This document shows positions 1-10,477 of a stretch of 64,000 bases of DNA, in pieces. The stretch comes from Mycolicibacillus trivialis (GTDB lineage Bacteria; Actinomycetota; Actinomycetes; Mycobacteriales; Mycobacteriaceae), in contig NZ_LQPZ01000032.1 of NCBI RefSeq assembly GCF_002102395.1, forward strand, positions 1 through 64,000, written 5' to 3'. Position 1 is the stretch's first letter. Each line of letters starts with the position of its first letter. Both the position numbers and the translations under genes were made by a program. Below the pieces are notes generated by a model. It was not told where the DNA came from and did no database searches. It saw only the letters and a program-made list of their open reading frames with translations.

Positions 1-1
1 G

Positions 2-841
2 GGTGGGCCCGCGGCCCTCCAGTCCGCCCACAAGCGCCCCTACCACCCGGCCGCCAAGCGCGCCAAGGCCAAAGCCGCCCGCCAGACCCAACGCCGCGGC
101 GACGACACCGAGACCGTGCTGGGCCGCAACCCGGTGGTGGAGTGCCTGCGCGCCGGCGTCCCGGCCAGCGCGCTGTACGTGGCGCTGGGCGCCGACGCCG
201 ACGAGCGGCTCACCGAGAGCGTGCGCCGCGCCGCCGACACCGGCATCCCGATCCTGGAGGTGCCGCGCAGCGACCTGGACAAGATCGCCGCCAACGGGCT
301 GCACCAGGGCGTCGCACTGCAGGTGCCGCCGTATGACTACGCCCACCCCGACGACCTGCTGGCCGCCGCGGACTCCGACGCTCAGCCCGCGCTGATGGTC
401 GCGCTGGACAACATCTCCGACCCGCGCAACCTGGGCGCCATCGTCCGGTCGGTGGCCGCGTTCGGCGGGCACGGCGTGCTGATCCCGCAGCGGCGCTCCG
501 CGGCGGTCACCGCGGTCGCCTGGCGCACCAGCGCGGGCGCGGCCGCCCGGCTGCCGGTGGCCCGCGCCGCCAACCTCACCCGCGCGCTGGTCGATTGGGC
601 CGGCCGCGGGCTGCAGGTGATCGGCCTGGACGCCGAGGGGGACACCACCGTCGACGAACTCGACGGCACCGGACCGCTGGTGCTGGTCGTCGGCTCGGAG
701 GGCAAGGGTCTGTCCCGGCTGGTCCGGGAGAAATGCGACCGGATCGTGTCGATCCCGATGGCCGGGGACACCGAGTCGCTGAACGCCTCGGTCGCCGCCG
801 GGGTGGTGCTGGCCGAGATCGCCCGCCAGCGCCGCCGCTGA
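2..841 (+). CDS. rlmB: 23S rRNA (guanosine-2'-O)-methyltransferase, TrmH/SpoU family (5' end missing)
   Basis: The open frame runs in from the left edge, so the start lies outside the window; the first internal GTG is at 116. The protein has the SPOUT methyltransferase signatures in order: [12 protein letters not shown], then [13 protein letters not shown], then SIPM followed by SLNASVAAG near the C-terminus. These form the knotted SAM site that methylates a ribose 2'-OH in 23S rRNA (the RlmB role, from family knowledge). Residues before the catalytic domain are basic and rich in Lys, Arg and Ala, as in mycobacterial orthologues. The stop overlaps the next gene's start (ATGA), so the two are probably co-translated. 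RlmB rather than another SpoU target is inferred. Confidence 0.88.
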   Translation, partial: GGPAALQSAHKRPYHPAAKRAKAKAARQTQRRGDDTETVLGRNPVVECLRAGVPASALYVALGADADERLTESVRRAADTGIPILEVPRSDLDKIAANGLHQGVALQVPPYDYAHPDDLLAAADSDAQPALMVALDNISDPRNLGAIVRSVAAFGGHGVLIPQRRSAAVTAVAWRTSAGAAARLPVARAANLTRALVDWAGRGLQVIGLDAEGDTTVDELDGTGPLVLVVGSEGKGLSRLVREKCDRIVSIPMAGDTESLNASVAAGVVLAEIARQRRR

Positions 842-1824
842 TGACCGCGCCGCCCCGCGGCGCACCGGTGGCGGTGCTGGTCGTGGTGCTGCTGCTCGGC
901 GCGCTGCTGGCCGCGCCGGTGCGCGCCGAGCCTGCGACGTTCGACCTGCAGGCCCACCGCGGCGGGCGCGGCGAGACCACCGAATCCTCGCCGGCGGCGT
1001 TCGCCCATGCCCTGCGGGTCGGCGTGGACACCCTGGAACTGGATGTGGTGCTCACCGCCGACCGCCGCCCGCTGGTCTGGCACGATCCGGTCATCGAGGC
1101 GGCGAAATGCCGCGACACCGCGCCGGCGGTGCCCGCCGACCCGGCGTTCCCCTACGTCGGCAAGCGGGTGCATGACCTGACCCTGGCCCAGGTGCGCACC
1201 CTGGACTGCGGGATCCGGCTGCCGGAGTTCCCCGCCGCCACCGCACTCCCCGGGACCCGGCTCGCCACCCTGCCGGAAGTGTTCGACCTGGTGGCCGCGG
1301 CCGGCGCCGACGTCGGCTTCAACATCGAGACCAAGGTGGAGGCCGACGACCCGGCCGCCTCGGCGTCCCCGGCGGAGTTCGTCGAGGTGATCCTGGCCGC
1401 GGTCCGGGCCGCCGGGCTGACCGACCGGGTCATCATCCAGAGCTTCGACTGGCGCACGCTTCCGCTGGTCCGCCGCGCCGAACCGGCGATCCGGCTGGCC
1501 GCGCTGTGGGAGGAGCACACCTGGCGGCCCGGCTCGCCGTGGTTGGCCGGCGTCGACCCGGCCGACGGGACCGACCCGCTCACCGCGGTTCGGGGCATCG
1601 GCGCCGACATCGCCTCCCCGCCCCACCAGGCGGTCGACGCCGTGTTCGTGCAGCGGGCGCACGCGCTGGGGCTGGCGGTGATCCCCTGGACGGTCAACGA
1701 CGCCGCCACGCTGCGCGCCCAGATCGACGCCGGGGTCGACGGGGTGATCACCGACTATCCGAGCATGGCGCGCGAGGTACTCGCCGGGCTCGGCATGCCG
1801 CTGCCGCGCGCCTACCCGGGCTGA
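841..1824 (+). CDS. secreted glycerophosphodiester phosphodiesterase
   Basis: A 327-residue GDPD-family protein. A hydrophobic signal segment (about residues 9-28, ending PVRAEP) precedes the catalytic TIM barrel, so it should act outside the membrane. Expected metal and catalytic residues are visible: AHRGG (His39, Arg40), LELDV (Glu66, Asp68), WHD (His81) and FNIETK further on. The C-terminal part has PWTVND and DGVITDYP, typical of the family. It would hydrolyse glycerophosphodiesters to glycerol-3-phosphate and an alcohol. The ATG at 841 overlaps the preceding stop, which supports this start over the earlier in-frame ATG at 595. Confidence 0.88.
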   Translation: MTAPPRGAPVAVLVVVLLLGALLAAPVRAEPATFDLQAHRGGRGETTESSPAAFAHALRVGVDTLELDVVLTADRRPLVWHDPVIEAAKCRDTAPAVPADPAFPYVGKRVHDLTLAQVRTLDCGIRLPEFPAATALPGTRLATLPEVFDLVAAAGADVGFNIETKVEADDPAASASPAEFVEVILAAVRAAGLTDRVIIQSFDWRTLPLVRRAEPAIRLAALWEEHTWRPGSPWLAGVDPADGTDPLTAVRGIGADIASPPHQAVDAVFVQRAHALGLAVIPWTVNDAATLRAQIDAGVDGVITDYPSMAREVLAGLGMPLPRAYPG

Positions 1825-1846
1825 GTCGGCCGGGGCCGGCACCGGG

Positions 1847-2767
1847 TCAGGCCCAGGGATCCTCGGGCCGCCACAACCGCGGCATGGACAGCGTCACGCC
1901 GTCACGCTCGGCGAGCTCGGCGAGCACCCGCACCGAGAAGTCCACGTCGTCGACGGCATACGGCAAGGCCCGCAACGGTTTCGACAGCGAGTAGAAGAAG
2001 TCGTCCCAGTGCACCAGCACCACGGTCGACCCGCTCACTGCGCGTACCGTCTCGGCCCAGTAGTCGACCAGGTAGGACCGTGGTTGCCGGCCCAGCTGCC
2101 CGATCCCCAGGTAGACCACCTCGGCGCGGTGGCCGGCCAGCGCGCCCGGGATGAACCCCGCGCTGCCCTGCACCAGCAGCCGCTGCCCGGACGGCCGGTG
2201 TCCGATCAGCGCCGACCAGGTCTCCCCGCAGCGGTAGGCCGAGGCGCGCACCGGCGGTACCACCGGCGCGGTGATCGCCCCGGGGAACCGGTCCGGCGGG
2301 CAGTGCCGCGATTCGACCAGGGTCAGCTCGAAGGACCCGAACGTCAGCGGTTCGCCCGGCTCGGCGACCACCACGTCGTCGGCGGGCAGGCCGTGCCCGG
2401 CGCCGAGTTGGGCCGCCGACCGCCCGCCGACCAGGGCCGCGCCGGTCTTCTCGGCCACCACCGCGCTGTCCAGCGCGTGGTCGATATGGGTGTGCACCGG
2501 GATGACAGCGGCCAGCCGCCGCACCCCGAGCCGGACCAGGCAGCCGTCGATGCGGGCCGGGTCGGGTGCCACCCGGCCGAGTGCGACCCGGGCCAGGCCG
2601 GGCCGGGAGAAGTAGCCGTCGGTGAGCACCGCGGTGCTGCCGTCGTCGATCAGCAGGGTGCTCACCCCGGCCCAGGTCACCGCGACCCGCGACTGCGGCC
2701 CGACCGCCGCGACGTCGAACCGCCTGGCATGCCGGGTCAGGTCGGGGCGACCGGGCTTGAGGCGCAT
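1847..2767 (-). CDS. MBL-fold metallo-hydrolase
   Basis: A 306-residue metallo-beta-lactamase-fold protein. The metal motif is HTHIDH (His92, His94, Asp96, His97), preceded by LLIDDG and a DGYFSRPG strand typical of the UlaG/RomA-like branch; a further ligand is probably in ESRHCPP. The substrate is not evident. The ATG at 2767 is chosen because the long upstream extension would overlap kstR. It lies 13 bases downstream of the kstR stop on the same strand, so it is probably co-transcribed with kstR. It faces the GDPD gene across 22 bases. Confidence 0.8.
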   Translation of the reverse strand: MRLKPGRPDLTRHARRFDVAAVGPQSRVAVTWAGVSTLLIDDGSTAVLTDGYFSRPGLARVALGRVAPDPARIDGCLVRLGVRRLAAVIPVHTHIDHALDSAVVAEKTGAALVGGRSAAQLGAGHGLPADDVVVAEPGEPLTFGSFELTLVESRHCPPDRFPGAITAPVVPPVRASAYRCGETWSALIGHRPSGQRLLVQGSAGFIPGALAGHRAEVVYLGIGQLGRQPRSYLVDYWAETVRAVSGSTVVLVHWDDFFYSLSKPLRALPYAVDDVDFSVRVLAELAERDGVTLSMPRLWRPEDPWA

Positions 2768-2780
2768 CGCAACCGCCCGC

Positions 2781-3386
2781 CTAGACCTTCGGATGCTCAC
2801 CGTCGCCGACCAGCAGGCGCACCGCCAGGTCCAGCCGCTTGCTGACGTCGGCGGCCGAGGCACGCCGGGTCAGCCAGGCCAGCAGGTTCGACAGCCAGAC
2901 GTCGGAGATCACCCGGGCGATGTGGTACTGGTCCTCGGTGGGTTCGCCGGTGCTCATCGCCCGGGCGAACATCGAGTCGATGATCTTCTCCACGTGGTCG
3001 ACCTCGGTGGCCGCCGACGCGTCGGCGAACACATAGGCCCGGGTCATCGCCTCGGTGAGTAGCGGGTTGCGCTGGTTGGCCCGGTTGAGCCGGTTGATCA
3101 GCGAGCTCAGCCGCTGATACGGGGTGTCACCGGACAGCGACGCCCGGTCGGTCTTGCCGTCGATGCGCTCGAACTCCCGGCCCAGCGCCGACACCAGCAG
3201 GTGAACCTTGGACGGGAAGTAGCGGTAGAGGGTGCCGACGGCCACGTCGGCCCGGTCGGCCACCGCACGCATCTGCACGGCCTCGTAGCCGCCCTTGGAG
3301 GCGATCGCCATCGTCGCGTCCAGGATCCGCTTGCGGCGTTCCCGCTGCGCCTCGGAACCCAACGTGGATTCGGCCATGGTCGCCAC
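2781..3386 (-). CDS. kstR: TetR-family repressor of cholesterol catabolism KstR
   Basis: A 201-residue TetR regulator nearly superimposable in sequence on KstR. The N-terminal helix-turn-helix reads MRAVADRADVAVGTLYRYF, followed by the all-helical ligand domain containing LLTEAMTRAYVFADAS. In mycobacteria KstR represses upper sterol-catabolism genes and is released by 3-oxo-cholestenoyl-CoA-type ligands (established knowledge). The GTG at 3386 matches the family N-terminus (xAxxAES) and follows a G-rich stretch; an ATG at 3377 is the alternative. It is transcribed away from fadE34, with a perfect KstR palindrome in the 265-base gap, implying autoregulation. Confidence 0.95.
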   Translation of the reverse strand: MATMAESTLGSEAQRERRKRILDATMAIASKGGYEAVQMRAVADRADVAVGTLYRYFPSKVHLLVSALGREFERIDGKTDRASLSGDTPYQRLSSLINRLNRANQRNPLLTEAMTRAYVFADASAATEVDHVEKIIDSMFARAMSTGEPTEDQYHIARVISDVWLSNLLAWLTRRASAADVSKRLDLAVRLLVGDGEHPKV

Positions 3387-3563
3387 GAATCAACCCCCCA
3401 CCGGTCCGGCCGCCGACGGCGGCACCGCGCCGTGCCCGACGATACCGTTGCGCAGGTGACGATGCCCACGATGGATCCCGATCGCTCGCCTCCCTGTCCT
3501 CGGGCCGCCGACCGGCCCGTTATCGGGGCCGCGGTCGACGTGACGGCCGTCTACTGGCACCAT

Positions 3564-3577
3564 TAGAACACGTTCTA
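3564..3577. promoter_or_regulatory. KstR operator between kstR and fadE34
   Basis: TAGAACACGTTCTA fits the KstR consensus TNNAACNNGTTNNA exactly and is a near-perfect palindrome. On the plus strand its last two bases begin TAGTCT (3576-3581), a TANNNT -10 element for fadE34, which would start transcription around 3588. Binding here should block both fadE34 and kstR. The rest of the 3387-3651 gap shows no other clear signal. Confidence 0.9.
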
Positions 3578-3651
3578 GTCTGGCCACAAGGTAGGTTCCG
3601 CGCAACCCCGTCGCGGTTCGCATCCACCCCGAGCACTCCGAGGAGCCCAGC

Positions 3652-5760
3652 GTGTCCCCAACGATCACCGACGAGCAGTCCGCCGCGCGGGAGCTGGTGC
3701 GGGATTGGGCGGCCGGCGTGGCCGCCGGCGACGTGGTCCGGGCCGTCGAGGCCGGCGACGCCGACGCCTGGCGCCCGGTCTTCGCCGCGCTGGGCCAACT
3801 CGGCCTGTTCGGCGTCGCGGTCGCTGAGGAGCACGGCGGCGCCGACGGCAGCGTCGCCGACCTGTGCGCCATGGTCGACGAGGCCGCCGCGGCGATCGTG
3901 CCCGGCCCGATCGCCACCACCGCGCTGGCCACCCTCTGCGTCGACGACCCAGCGCTGCTGGCGGCGCTGGCCGCCGGGCAGCGCACCGCGGGTGCCGCGC
4001 TGGCCGCCGACCTGCGCGTCGACGGTAATCGCGCCTCCGGCACCGCCGAGTACGTCCTGGGCGCCGAGGCCGACCAGCTGCTGCTGCTCCCGGCCGGGAA
4101 CGGCTGGCTGCTGGTCGACGCCGCCGCCGACGGGGCGTGCGTCGAACCGCTGCCGGCCACCGACTTCTCCCGGCCGCTGGCGCGGGTGACGCTGGACGGG
4201 GCCGCCGTCACCGAGCTGACCGCCCCCGCCCAGCGGGTCGCGGACCTGGCCGCCACGGTGGCCGCCGCCGAGGCCGCCGGGCTCGCCCGGTGGGCGCTGC
4301 GCACCGCCACCGACTACGCCAAGGTGCGCGAGCAGTTCGGTCGCCCGATCGGCAGCTTCCAGGCCGTCAAACACCTGTGCGCGGAGATGCTGCTGCGTTC
4401 CGAGCAGGCCTCGATCGCCGCCGCGGACGCGGCCGTCGCCGCCGCCGAGGACGACGACGGGCAGCTGTCGATCGCCGCGGCCATGGCCGCCGCGGTCGCG
4501 GTGGAGGCCGCCAAGGCCAACGTGCGGGACTGCATCCAGGTGCTCGGCGGCATCGGCATCACCTGGGAGCACGACGCGCACCTGTACCTGCGCCGCGCCT
4601 ACGGCATCGAGCGGTTCCTCGGCGGGCAGCCGGCCTGGCTACGCCGGGTTGCGGCGCTGACCCGGCAGGGGGTGCGCCGCGAGCTGCGCATCGACCTCGC
4701 CTCGGTGGAGGAACTGCGTCCGCAGATCACCGCCGCGGTGGCCGAGGTCGCCGCCCGGCCGGCCGAGGATCGCCAGCGCGCCCTGGCCGAGGCCGGCCTG
4801 CAGGCCCCGCACTGGCCCAAGCCCTACGGGCGCAATGCGTCGCCGGCCGAGCAGCTGCTGATCGACCAGGAGCTGGCCGCCGCCGGGGTGGAGCGACCGG
4901 ACCTGGTCATCGGTTGGTGGGCGGCGCCGACCATCCTCGAACACGGCACCCCCGAACAGATCGAGCGGTTCATCCCCGCCACCCTCAACGGTGAGATCTT
5001 CTGGTGCCAGATGTTCTCCGAGCCGGGCGCCGGATCCGACCTGGCCTCGCTGCGCACCAAGGCGGTGCGCGCCGAGGGCGGCTGGCGGCTGACCGGACAG
5101 AAGGTGTGGACCTCGGCGGCGCACCGCGCCCAGTGGGGGGTGTGTCTGGCCCGCACCGACCCGGAGGCGCCCAAACACAAGGGCATCACCTACTTCCTCA
5201 TCGACATGGCCGCCCCGGGTATCGAGATCCGACCGCTGCGGGAGATCACCGGCGACGACCTGTTCAACGAGGTCTTCCTCGACGACGTGTTCGTGCCTGA
5301 CGAGATGGTGGTCGGCGCGGTCAACGACGGCTGGCGGTTGGCGCGCACCACGCTGTCCAACGAGCGGGTCGCGATGGCGGCGGGCACCGCGCTGGACAAC
5401 CCGATGGAGGAGCTGCTGCGCACCGTCGCCGAGCTCGACCTCGACGCGGCCCAGCAGGACCGGCTGGGCCGGCTGCTGCTGTCCGCGCAGGTCGGTGCGC
5501 TGCTCGATCAGCGCATCGCCCAGCTGGCGGTCGGCGGTGCGGACCCCGGCGCGGAGTCCAGCGCCCGCAAGCTGATCGGGGTGCGTTACCGGCAGGCGCT
5601 CTCGGAGTTCCGCATGGAGCTCTCCGCGGGCGCCGGGGTCGTGGTCGACGACACCGTCTTCGATTTCCTCAACACCCGCTGCCTGACGATCGCCGGCGGC
5701 ACCGAGCAGATCCTGCTCACCGTGGCCGCCGAGCGGCTGCTCGGCCTGCCCCGCGGGTAG
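3652..5760 (+). CDS. fadE34: two-domain acyl-CoA dehydrogenase FadE34 (ChsE3)
   Basis: A 702-residue protein made of two acyl-CoA dehydrogenase units in one chain. The N-terminal unit (about 1-330) contains REQFGRPIGSFQAVKH and QVLGGIGITWEHD; the C-terminal unit (about 340-702) has the substrate/FAD stretch MFSEPGAGSDLAS and ends AGGTEQILLTVAAERLLGLPRG. Steroid ACADs in actinobacteria are usually alpha2beta2 heteromers; FadE34 is the fused version and dehydrogenates the C24 steroid side-chain CoA thioester (family knowledge). The GTG at 3652 follows GAGGAG by 6 bases. Length is close to the M. tuberculosis protein (about 711). It is the first gene right of the kstR operator. Confidence 0.93.
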   Translation: MSPTITDEQSAARELVRDWAAGVAAGDVVRAVEAGDADAWRPVFAALGQLGLFGVAVAEEHGGADGSVADLCAMVDEAAAAIVPGPIATTALATLCVDDPALLAALAAGQRTAGAALAADLRVDGNRASGTAEYVLGAEADQLLLLPAGNGWLLVDAAADGACVEPLPATDFSRPLARVTLDGAAVTELTAPAQRVADLAATVAAAEAAGLARWALRTATDYAKVREQFGRPIGSFQAVKHLCAEMLLRSEQASIAAADAAVAAAEDDDGQLSIAAAMAAAVAVEAAKANVRDCIQVLGGIGITWEHDAHLYLRRAYGIERFLGGQPAWLRRVAALTRQGVRRELRIDLASVEELRPQITAAVAEVAARPAEDRQRALAEAGLQAPHWPKPYGRNASPAEQLLIDQELAAAGVERPDLVIGWWAAPTILEHGTPEQIERFIPATLNGEIFWCQMFSEPGAGSDLASLRTKAVRAEGGWRLTGQKVWTSAAHRAQWGVCLARTDPEAPKHKGITYFLIDMAAPGIEIRPLREITGDDLFNEVFLDDVFVPDEMVVGAVNDGWRLARTTLSNERVAMAAGTALDNPMEELLRTVAELDLDAAQQDRLGRLLLSAQVGALLDQRIAQLAVGGADPGAESSARKLIGVRYRQALSEFRMELSAGAGVVVDDTVFDFLNTRCLTIAGGTEQILLTVAAERLLGLPRG

Positions 5761-5764
5761 CCGG

Positions 5765-6328
5765 TCAGTCGAACACGGTCTGCGCACAGGTGGGCGGACC
5801 GGTGATGTTCACCCCGGTGTAGACCACCTGGATGTGGGTGCACAGGATCACGGTGGCGCCCACCTTGGGCTGACCGGTGGTCAGCTCGGTGACGTTGATG
5901 CTGCCGTGGGTCTGGTACTTCTCCGGCGGCCCCGCCCCGCTGTACAGCGAGGTGATCTCGGACGGTCCGCCGTCCTTGAACACCTTGGTCCCCGGCCCGC
6001 CGCGGTCGCCCCACGGGCCCTCGCCGCCGTCGGTGTGCACGTCGAAGTAGGTGGTGCGCTGGGTGGAGCGGATCACGGTGCTCTGCCGCGACCACAGGTC
6101 GGCGGGGAACCCGGTCACCCCGGCGGGGGTGTGCAGGCTGGCCCCGACGGTGAACCGGCACTCGCCGGCCGGGGCCGGGCAGTCCAGCGTGGCGTGGGTC
6201 TCCAGCTGGTCGGCTCCGCCGACCGGGAACAGCGTGCTCGCGCTGTTGGAGCCGGCCGCGGCCACCGCGGGCTGCAGCCCCGCCACGACGATCCCGGTGC
6301 CCGCCAGCACCGCCGCCAGCCGTCTCAT
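5765..6328 (-). CDS. secreted protein of unknown function, KshB-linked (Rv3572-like)
   Basis: A 187-residue protein with an N-terminal signal peptide (positive start, hydrophobic to about residue 24, AVAAAGS cleavage region). The mature part contains at least four Cys residues (DCPAPAGEC, ILCTHIQ, PPTCAQ), consistent with disulphides outside the cell. No catalytic motif is recognised. It lies 61 bases downstream of kshB on the same strand, which is where the M. tuberculosis hypothetical gene Rv3572 lies next to kshB, so co-expression with the KstR regulon is likely. It meets fadE34 tail to tail with 4 bases between. The function is unknown. Confidence 0.72.
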   Translation of the reverse strand: MRRLAAVLAGTGIVVAGLQPAVAAAGSNSASTLFPVGGADQLETHATLDCPAPAGECRFTVGASLHTPAGVTGFPADLWSRQSTVIRSTQRTTYFDVHTDGGEGPWGDRGGPGTKVFKDGGPSEITSLYSGAGPPEKYQTHGSINVTELTTGQPKVGATVILCTHIQVVYTGVNITGPPTCAQTVFD

Positions 6329-6389
6329 CGCTCTCCCTCGTCCACGCCGGTCGTTCTCGCCCGCCTCACGGCGAACCTAACCGTTCCGG

Positions 6390-7475
6390 CTAGTCGTCGT
6401 AGGTCACTTCCACCGAACCGGTGGTCGGGCGGGACTGACAGGCCAGGATCAGGCCCTCGTCGAGGTCCTGCTGGTCGAGCACGTCGTTGACCTCCATCGC
6501 GACCTTGCCGTCCTTGAGGGTGCAGGCGCAGGCCGCGCAGTGCCCCTCCCGGCAGGAGAACGGGGCGTCCAGGCCGGCGTCGAGCAGCAGGTCGAGCAGT
6601 TTGACGTGCCGCGGCCACGGCAGGGTCTGGGTCTCGCCGTCCAACTCCACGGTGACGCTGGCGGGCGGCTCGGCCCCCTCGGGCGCCTCCTCGATCGTGA
6701 CCGCGGCGAACGGGTCGCTCTCCAGGGACTTGAACACCTCGATGTGGATCTGCTGGGCGGGCACCTCGAGCTGCTCGAGGGCGTCGCTGGCGGCCTGCAT
6801 GAACGGTCCCGGCCCGCAGATGAACACCTGCCGGTCGGTGTAGCCGGCGGCCAGCCGCGCCAGCGCCGCCGGATTGGGCCGGCCCTGCACCGATTCCAGC
6901 CAGTGCACGACGCTGAACCGGTCGGGGTGGGCGGCGGCCAGCTCGCGCAGCGCCGCGGCGAAGATCACCGAGTTCTCGTTGCGGTTGGCGTAGAGCAGCG
7001 TCACCTGCCCGCTGCCCTCCGACAGCGCCGACTTGCAGATCGCCATCATCGGGGTGATGCCGCTGCCCGCCGCGATCAGCAGGAAGTCGTCGTCGAGGGT
7101 CTTGGGCACGAAGGTGCCCGACGGGGCCAGCACATGCACCCGCATGCCGGGTCGGGCGTTGTCGCACAGCCAGTTCGAGGCGTAGCCGTCGCCGTCGCGT
7201 TTGACGGTGACGGTCAGCCGGTCGTCGGTGAACGGGGAGCTGCACAGCGAATAGCAGCGCGCCACCGAGCCGGTCTGCTCGCTGGGCACCCGCAGGGTCA
7301 GGAACTGCCCCGGCGAGTAGCGCAGCCGGTCGGCGGGGATGTCGGCGTCCGCAGGCACGGTGAACACCAGCGAACGCGCCTCGTCGGTCTCGTCGACGAC
7401 GGCGTCGATCTCCAATTCCAGGACGTGGCTTCCCAGCGGTTCGTCCGGGGTGGACTCGGTCACGGATTGCGCCAC
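6390..7475 (-). CDS. kshB: 3-ketosteroid 9alpha-hydroxylase reductase component KshB
   Basis: A 361-residue ferredoxin-NAD(P)H reductase with a C-terminal plant-type 2Fe-2S domain. The order is a flavin domain (RCYSLCSSP), an NAD domain (AAGSGITPMMAI and FICGPGPFM) and a cluster motif CREGHCAACAC with the fourth Cys in LACQS. It passes electrons from NADH to the Rieske oxygenase KshA, which opens ring B together with KstD. KshA is not in this window. The GTG at 7475 is preferred because AGAAGG sits 7 bases upstream; a GTG at 7463 is the alternative. It is divergent from hsaA, with KstR-type boxes between. Confidence 0.94.
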   Translation of the reverse strand: MAQSVTESTPDEPLGSHVLELEIDAVVDETDEARSLVFTVPADADIPADRLRYSPGQFLTLRVPSEQTGSVARCYSLCSSPFTDDRLTVTVKRDGDGYASNWLCDNARPGMRVHVLAPSGTFVPKTLDDDFLLIAAGSGITPMMAICKSALSEGSGQVTLLYANRNENSVIFAAALRELAAAHPDRFSVVHWLESVQGRPNPAALARLAAGYTDRQVFICGPGPFMQAASDALEQLEVPAQQIHIEVFKSLESDPFAAVTIEEAPEGAEPPASVTVELDGETQTLPWPRHVKLLDLLLDAGLDAPFSCREGHCAACACTLKDGKVAMEVNDVLDQQDLDEGLILACQSRPTTGSVEVTYDD

Positions 7476-7501
7476 GATCAGCCCTTCTTCTCCGTCATAA
7501 C

Positions 7502-7515
7502 TAGAACAGGTTACA
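7502..7515. promoter_or_regulatory. KstR operator at kshB
   Basis: TAGAACAGGTTACA matches TNNAACNNGTTNNA at every fixed position. Read on the minus strand its end runs into TAGTTA, a plausible -10 for kshB, and the kshB start is 26 bases further on. It lies 55 bases from the second, hsaA-facing box. Confidence 0.82.
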
Positions 7516-7569
7516 GAAAGCCACCCGCCCGCCGCCACCTGCTGAAGCGGCACCCTGCTCGACACAAAT

Positions 7570-7587
7570 CGGAACGTGTTCTAGTCT
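7570..7587 (+). promoter_or_regulatory. KstR-like operator fused to the hsaA -10 element
   Basis: The 14 bases CGGAACGTGTTCTA (7570-7583) fit the KstR palindrome except the first base. The final TA starts TAGTCT (7582-7587), the same -10 hexamer in the same register as at fadE34. This predicts a start near 7594 and a 34-base leader carrying GGGAGG before the hsaA GTG. Confidence 0.7.
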
Positions 7588-7627
7588 CTTCCTGTATCCG
7601 AGGCCCGACTCCCGGGAGGCAATAGCA

Positions 7628-8818
7628 GTGACGTCCATTCAACAGCGCGACGCGCAGGCGGTACTAGCCGGTATCGATGACCTGCTGCCGCAGCTCCGCG
7701 AGCGCGCCCAGGCCACCGAGGACCTGCGCCGCCTGCCCGCCGAGAACGTCCAGGCCCTGGAGGACATCGGCTTTTTCACCCTGCTTCAGCCCGAGCAGTG
7801 GGGTGGCCTGCAGTGCGACCCGGCGGTGTTCTTCGAGGCGGTGCGTCGGCTGGCCAGCGCCTGCGGCTCCACCGGCTGGGTGGCCTCGATCATCGGCGTG
7901 CACAACTGGCACCTGGCGCTGTTCGACCAGAAGGCCCAGCAGGAGGTGTGGGGCGAGGACCACAACGTGCGGATCTCCTCGTCGTACGCCCCGATGGGTG
8001 CCGGGGTGGTCACCGAGAACGCCGACGGCTACATCCTCAACGGGTCCTGGAACTGGTCGTCGGGCTGTGACCACGCCACCTGGGCGTTCCTGGGCGGCCC
8101 GGTCATCAAAAACGGCAAGCCGGTCGACTTCGGCAGCTTCCTGATCCCGATCAGCGACTACCGCATCGACGACGTCTGGCACGTGGTCGGGCTGCGCGGC
8201 ACCGGCAGCAACACCATCGTGGTCAAGGATGTGTTCGTGCCGCGGCACCGCTTCTTGTCCTACAAGGCGATGAACGACCACACCGCCGGCGGCTACGAGA
8301 CCAACACCGCCGCGGTGTACAAGATGCCGTGGGGCACCATGCACCCCACCACGATCTCGGCGCCGATCGTCGGGATGGCCTACGGCGCCTACGACGCCCA
8401 CGTCGAGCACCAGGGCAAGCGGGTGCGGGCCGCGTTCGCCGGCGAGAAGGCCAAGGACGACCCGTTCGCCAAGGTCCGCATCGCCGAGGCGGCCAGCGAC
8501 ATCGACGCCGCCTGGCGCCAGCTGATCGGAAACGTCTCCGACGAGTACGCGCTGCTGCAGGCCGGCGAGGAGATCCCGTTCGACCTGCGGGCCCGGGCCC
8601 GCCGCGACCAGGTGCGCGCCACCGGCCGGGCGATCGCCTCGATCGACCGGCTCTTCGAGGCGTCCGGTGCGACCGCGCTGGCCAACGACGCTCCGGTGCA
8701 GCGCTTCTGGCGTGACGCCCACGCCGGCCGGGTGCACGCCGCCAACGACCCGGAGCGCGCGTACGTCATCTTCGGTAACCACGAGTTCGGTCTGCCCCCC
8801 GGCGACACCATGGTGTGA
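7628..8818 (+). CDS. hsaA: 3-HSA monooxygenase, oxygenase component HsaA
   Basis: A 396-residue flavin-dependent monooxygenase of acyl-CoA-dehydrogenase fold. Its sequence is almost collinear with M. tuberculosis HsaA (394 residues): NWNWSSGCDHA-type core, GLRGTGSNTIVVKDVFVPRHR and the C-terminal IFGNHEFGLPPGDTMV. It hydroxylates the phenolic ring A of 3-HSA to the catechol using reduced flavin supplied by HsaB (family knowledge). The GTG at 7628 follows GGGAGG by about 9 bases. It begins the hsaA-hsaC-hsaB operon; the usual second gene, hsaD, is missing. Confidence 0.95.
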   Translation: MTSIQQRDAQAVLAGIDDLLPQLRERAQATEDLRRLPAENVQALEDIGFFTLLQPEQWGGLQCDPAVFFEAVRRLASACGSTGWVASIIGVHNWHLALFDQKAQQEVWGEDHNVRISSSYAPMGAGVVTENADGYILNGSWNWSSGCDHATWAFLGGPVIKNGKPVDFGSFLIPISDYRIDDVWHVVGLRGTGSNTIVVKDVFVPRHRFLSYKAMNDHTAGGYETNTAAVYKMPWGTMHPTTISAPIVGMAYGAYDAHVEHQGKRVRAAFAGEKAKDDPFAKVRIAEAASDIDAAWRQLIGNVSDEYALLQAGEEIPFDLRARARRDQVRATGRAIASIDRLFEASGATALANDAPVQRFWRDAHAGRVHAANDPERAYVIFGNHEFGLPPGDTMV

Positions 8819-10410
<1,592 letters not shown>

Positions 10411-10477
10411 CCCCCTGCGTCCGGCGCTCGAACGACTCCGCGCGCACCGCGGCGGCGGTGCGCTGCTGGTCGCCGCG

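Noticed and set aside
382-1842. Long open frames opposite rlmB and the GDPD gene, and many like them across the window
   Set aside because: They mirror well-supported genes in GC-rich DNA, have repetitive Arg/Gly/Pro/Ala-rich products and no motifs.
3652-5760. Two separate acyl-CoA dehydrogenase genes accidentally fused
   Set aside because: FadE34 is naturally a two-domain protein of this length; the frame is continuous with no internal stop or second ribosome site.
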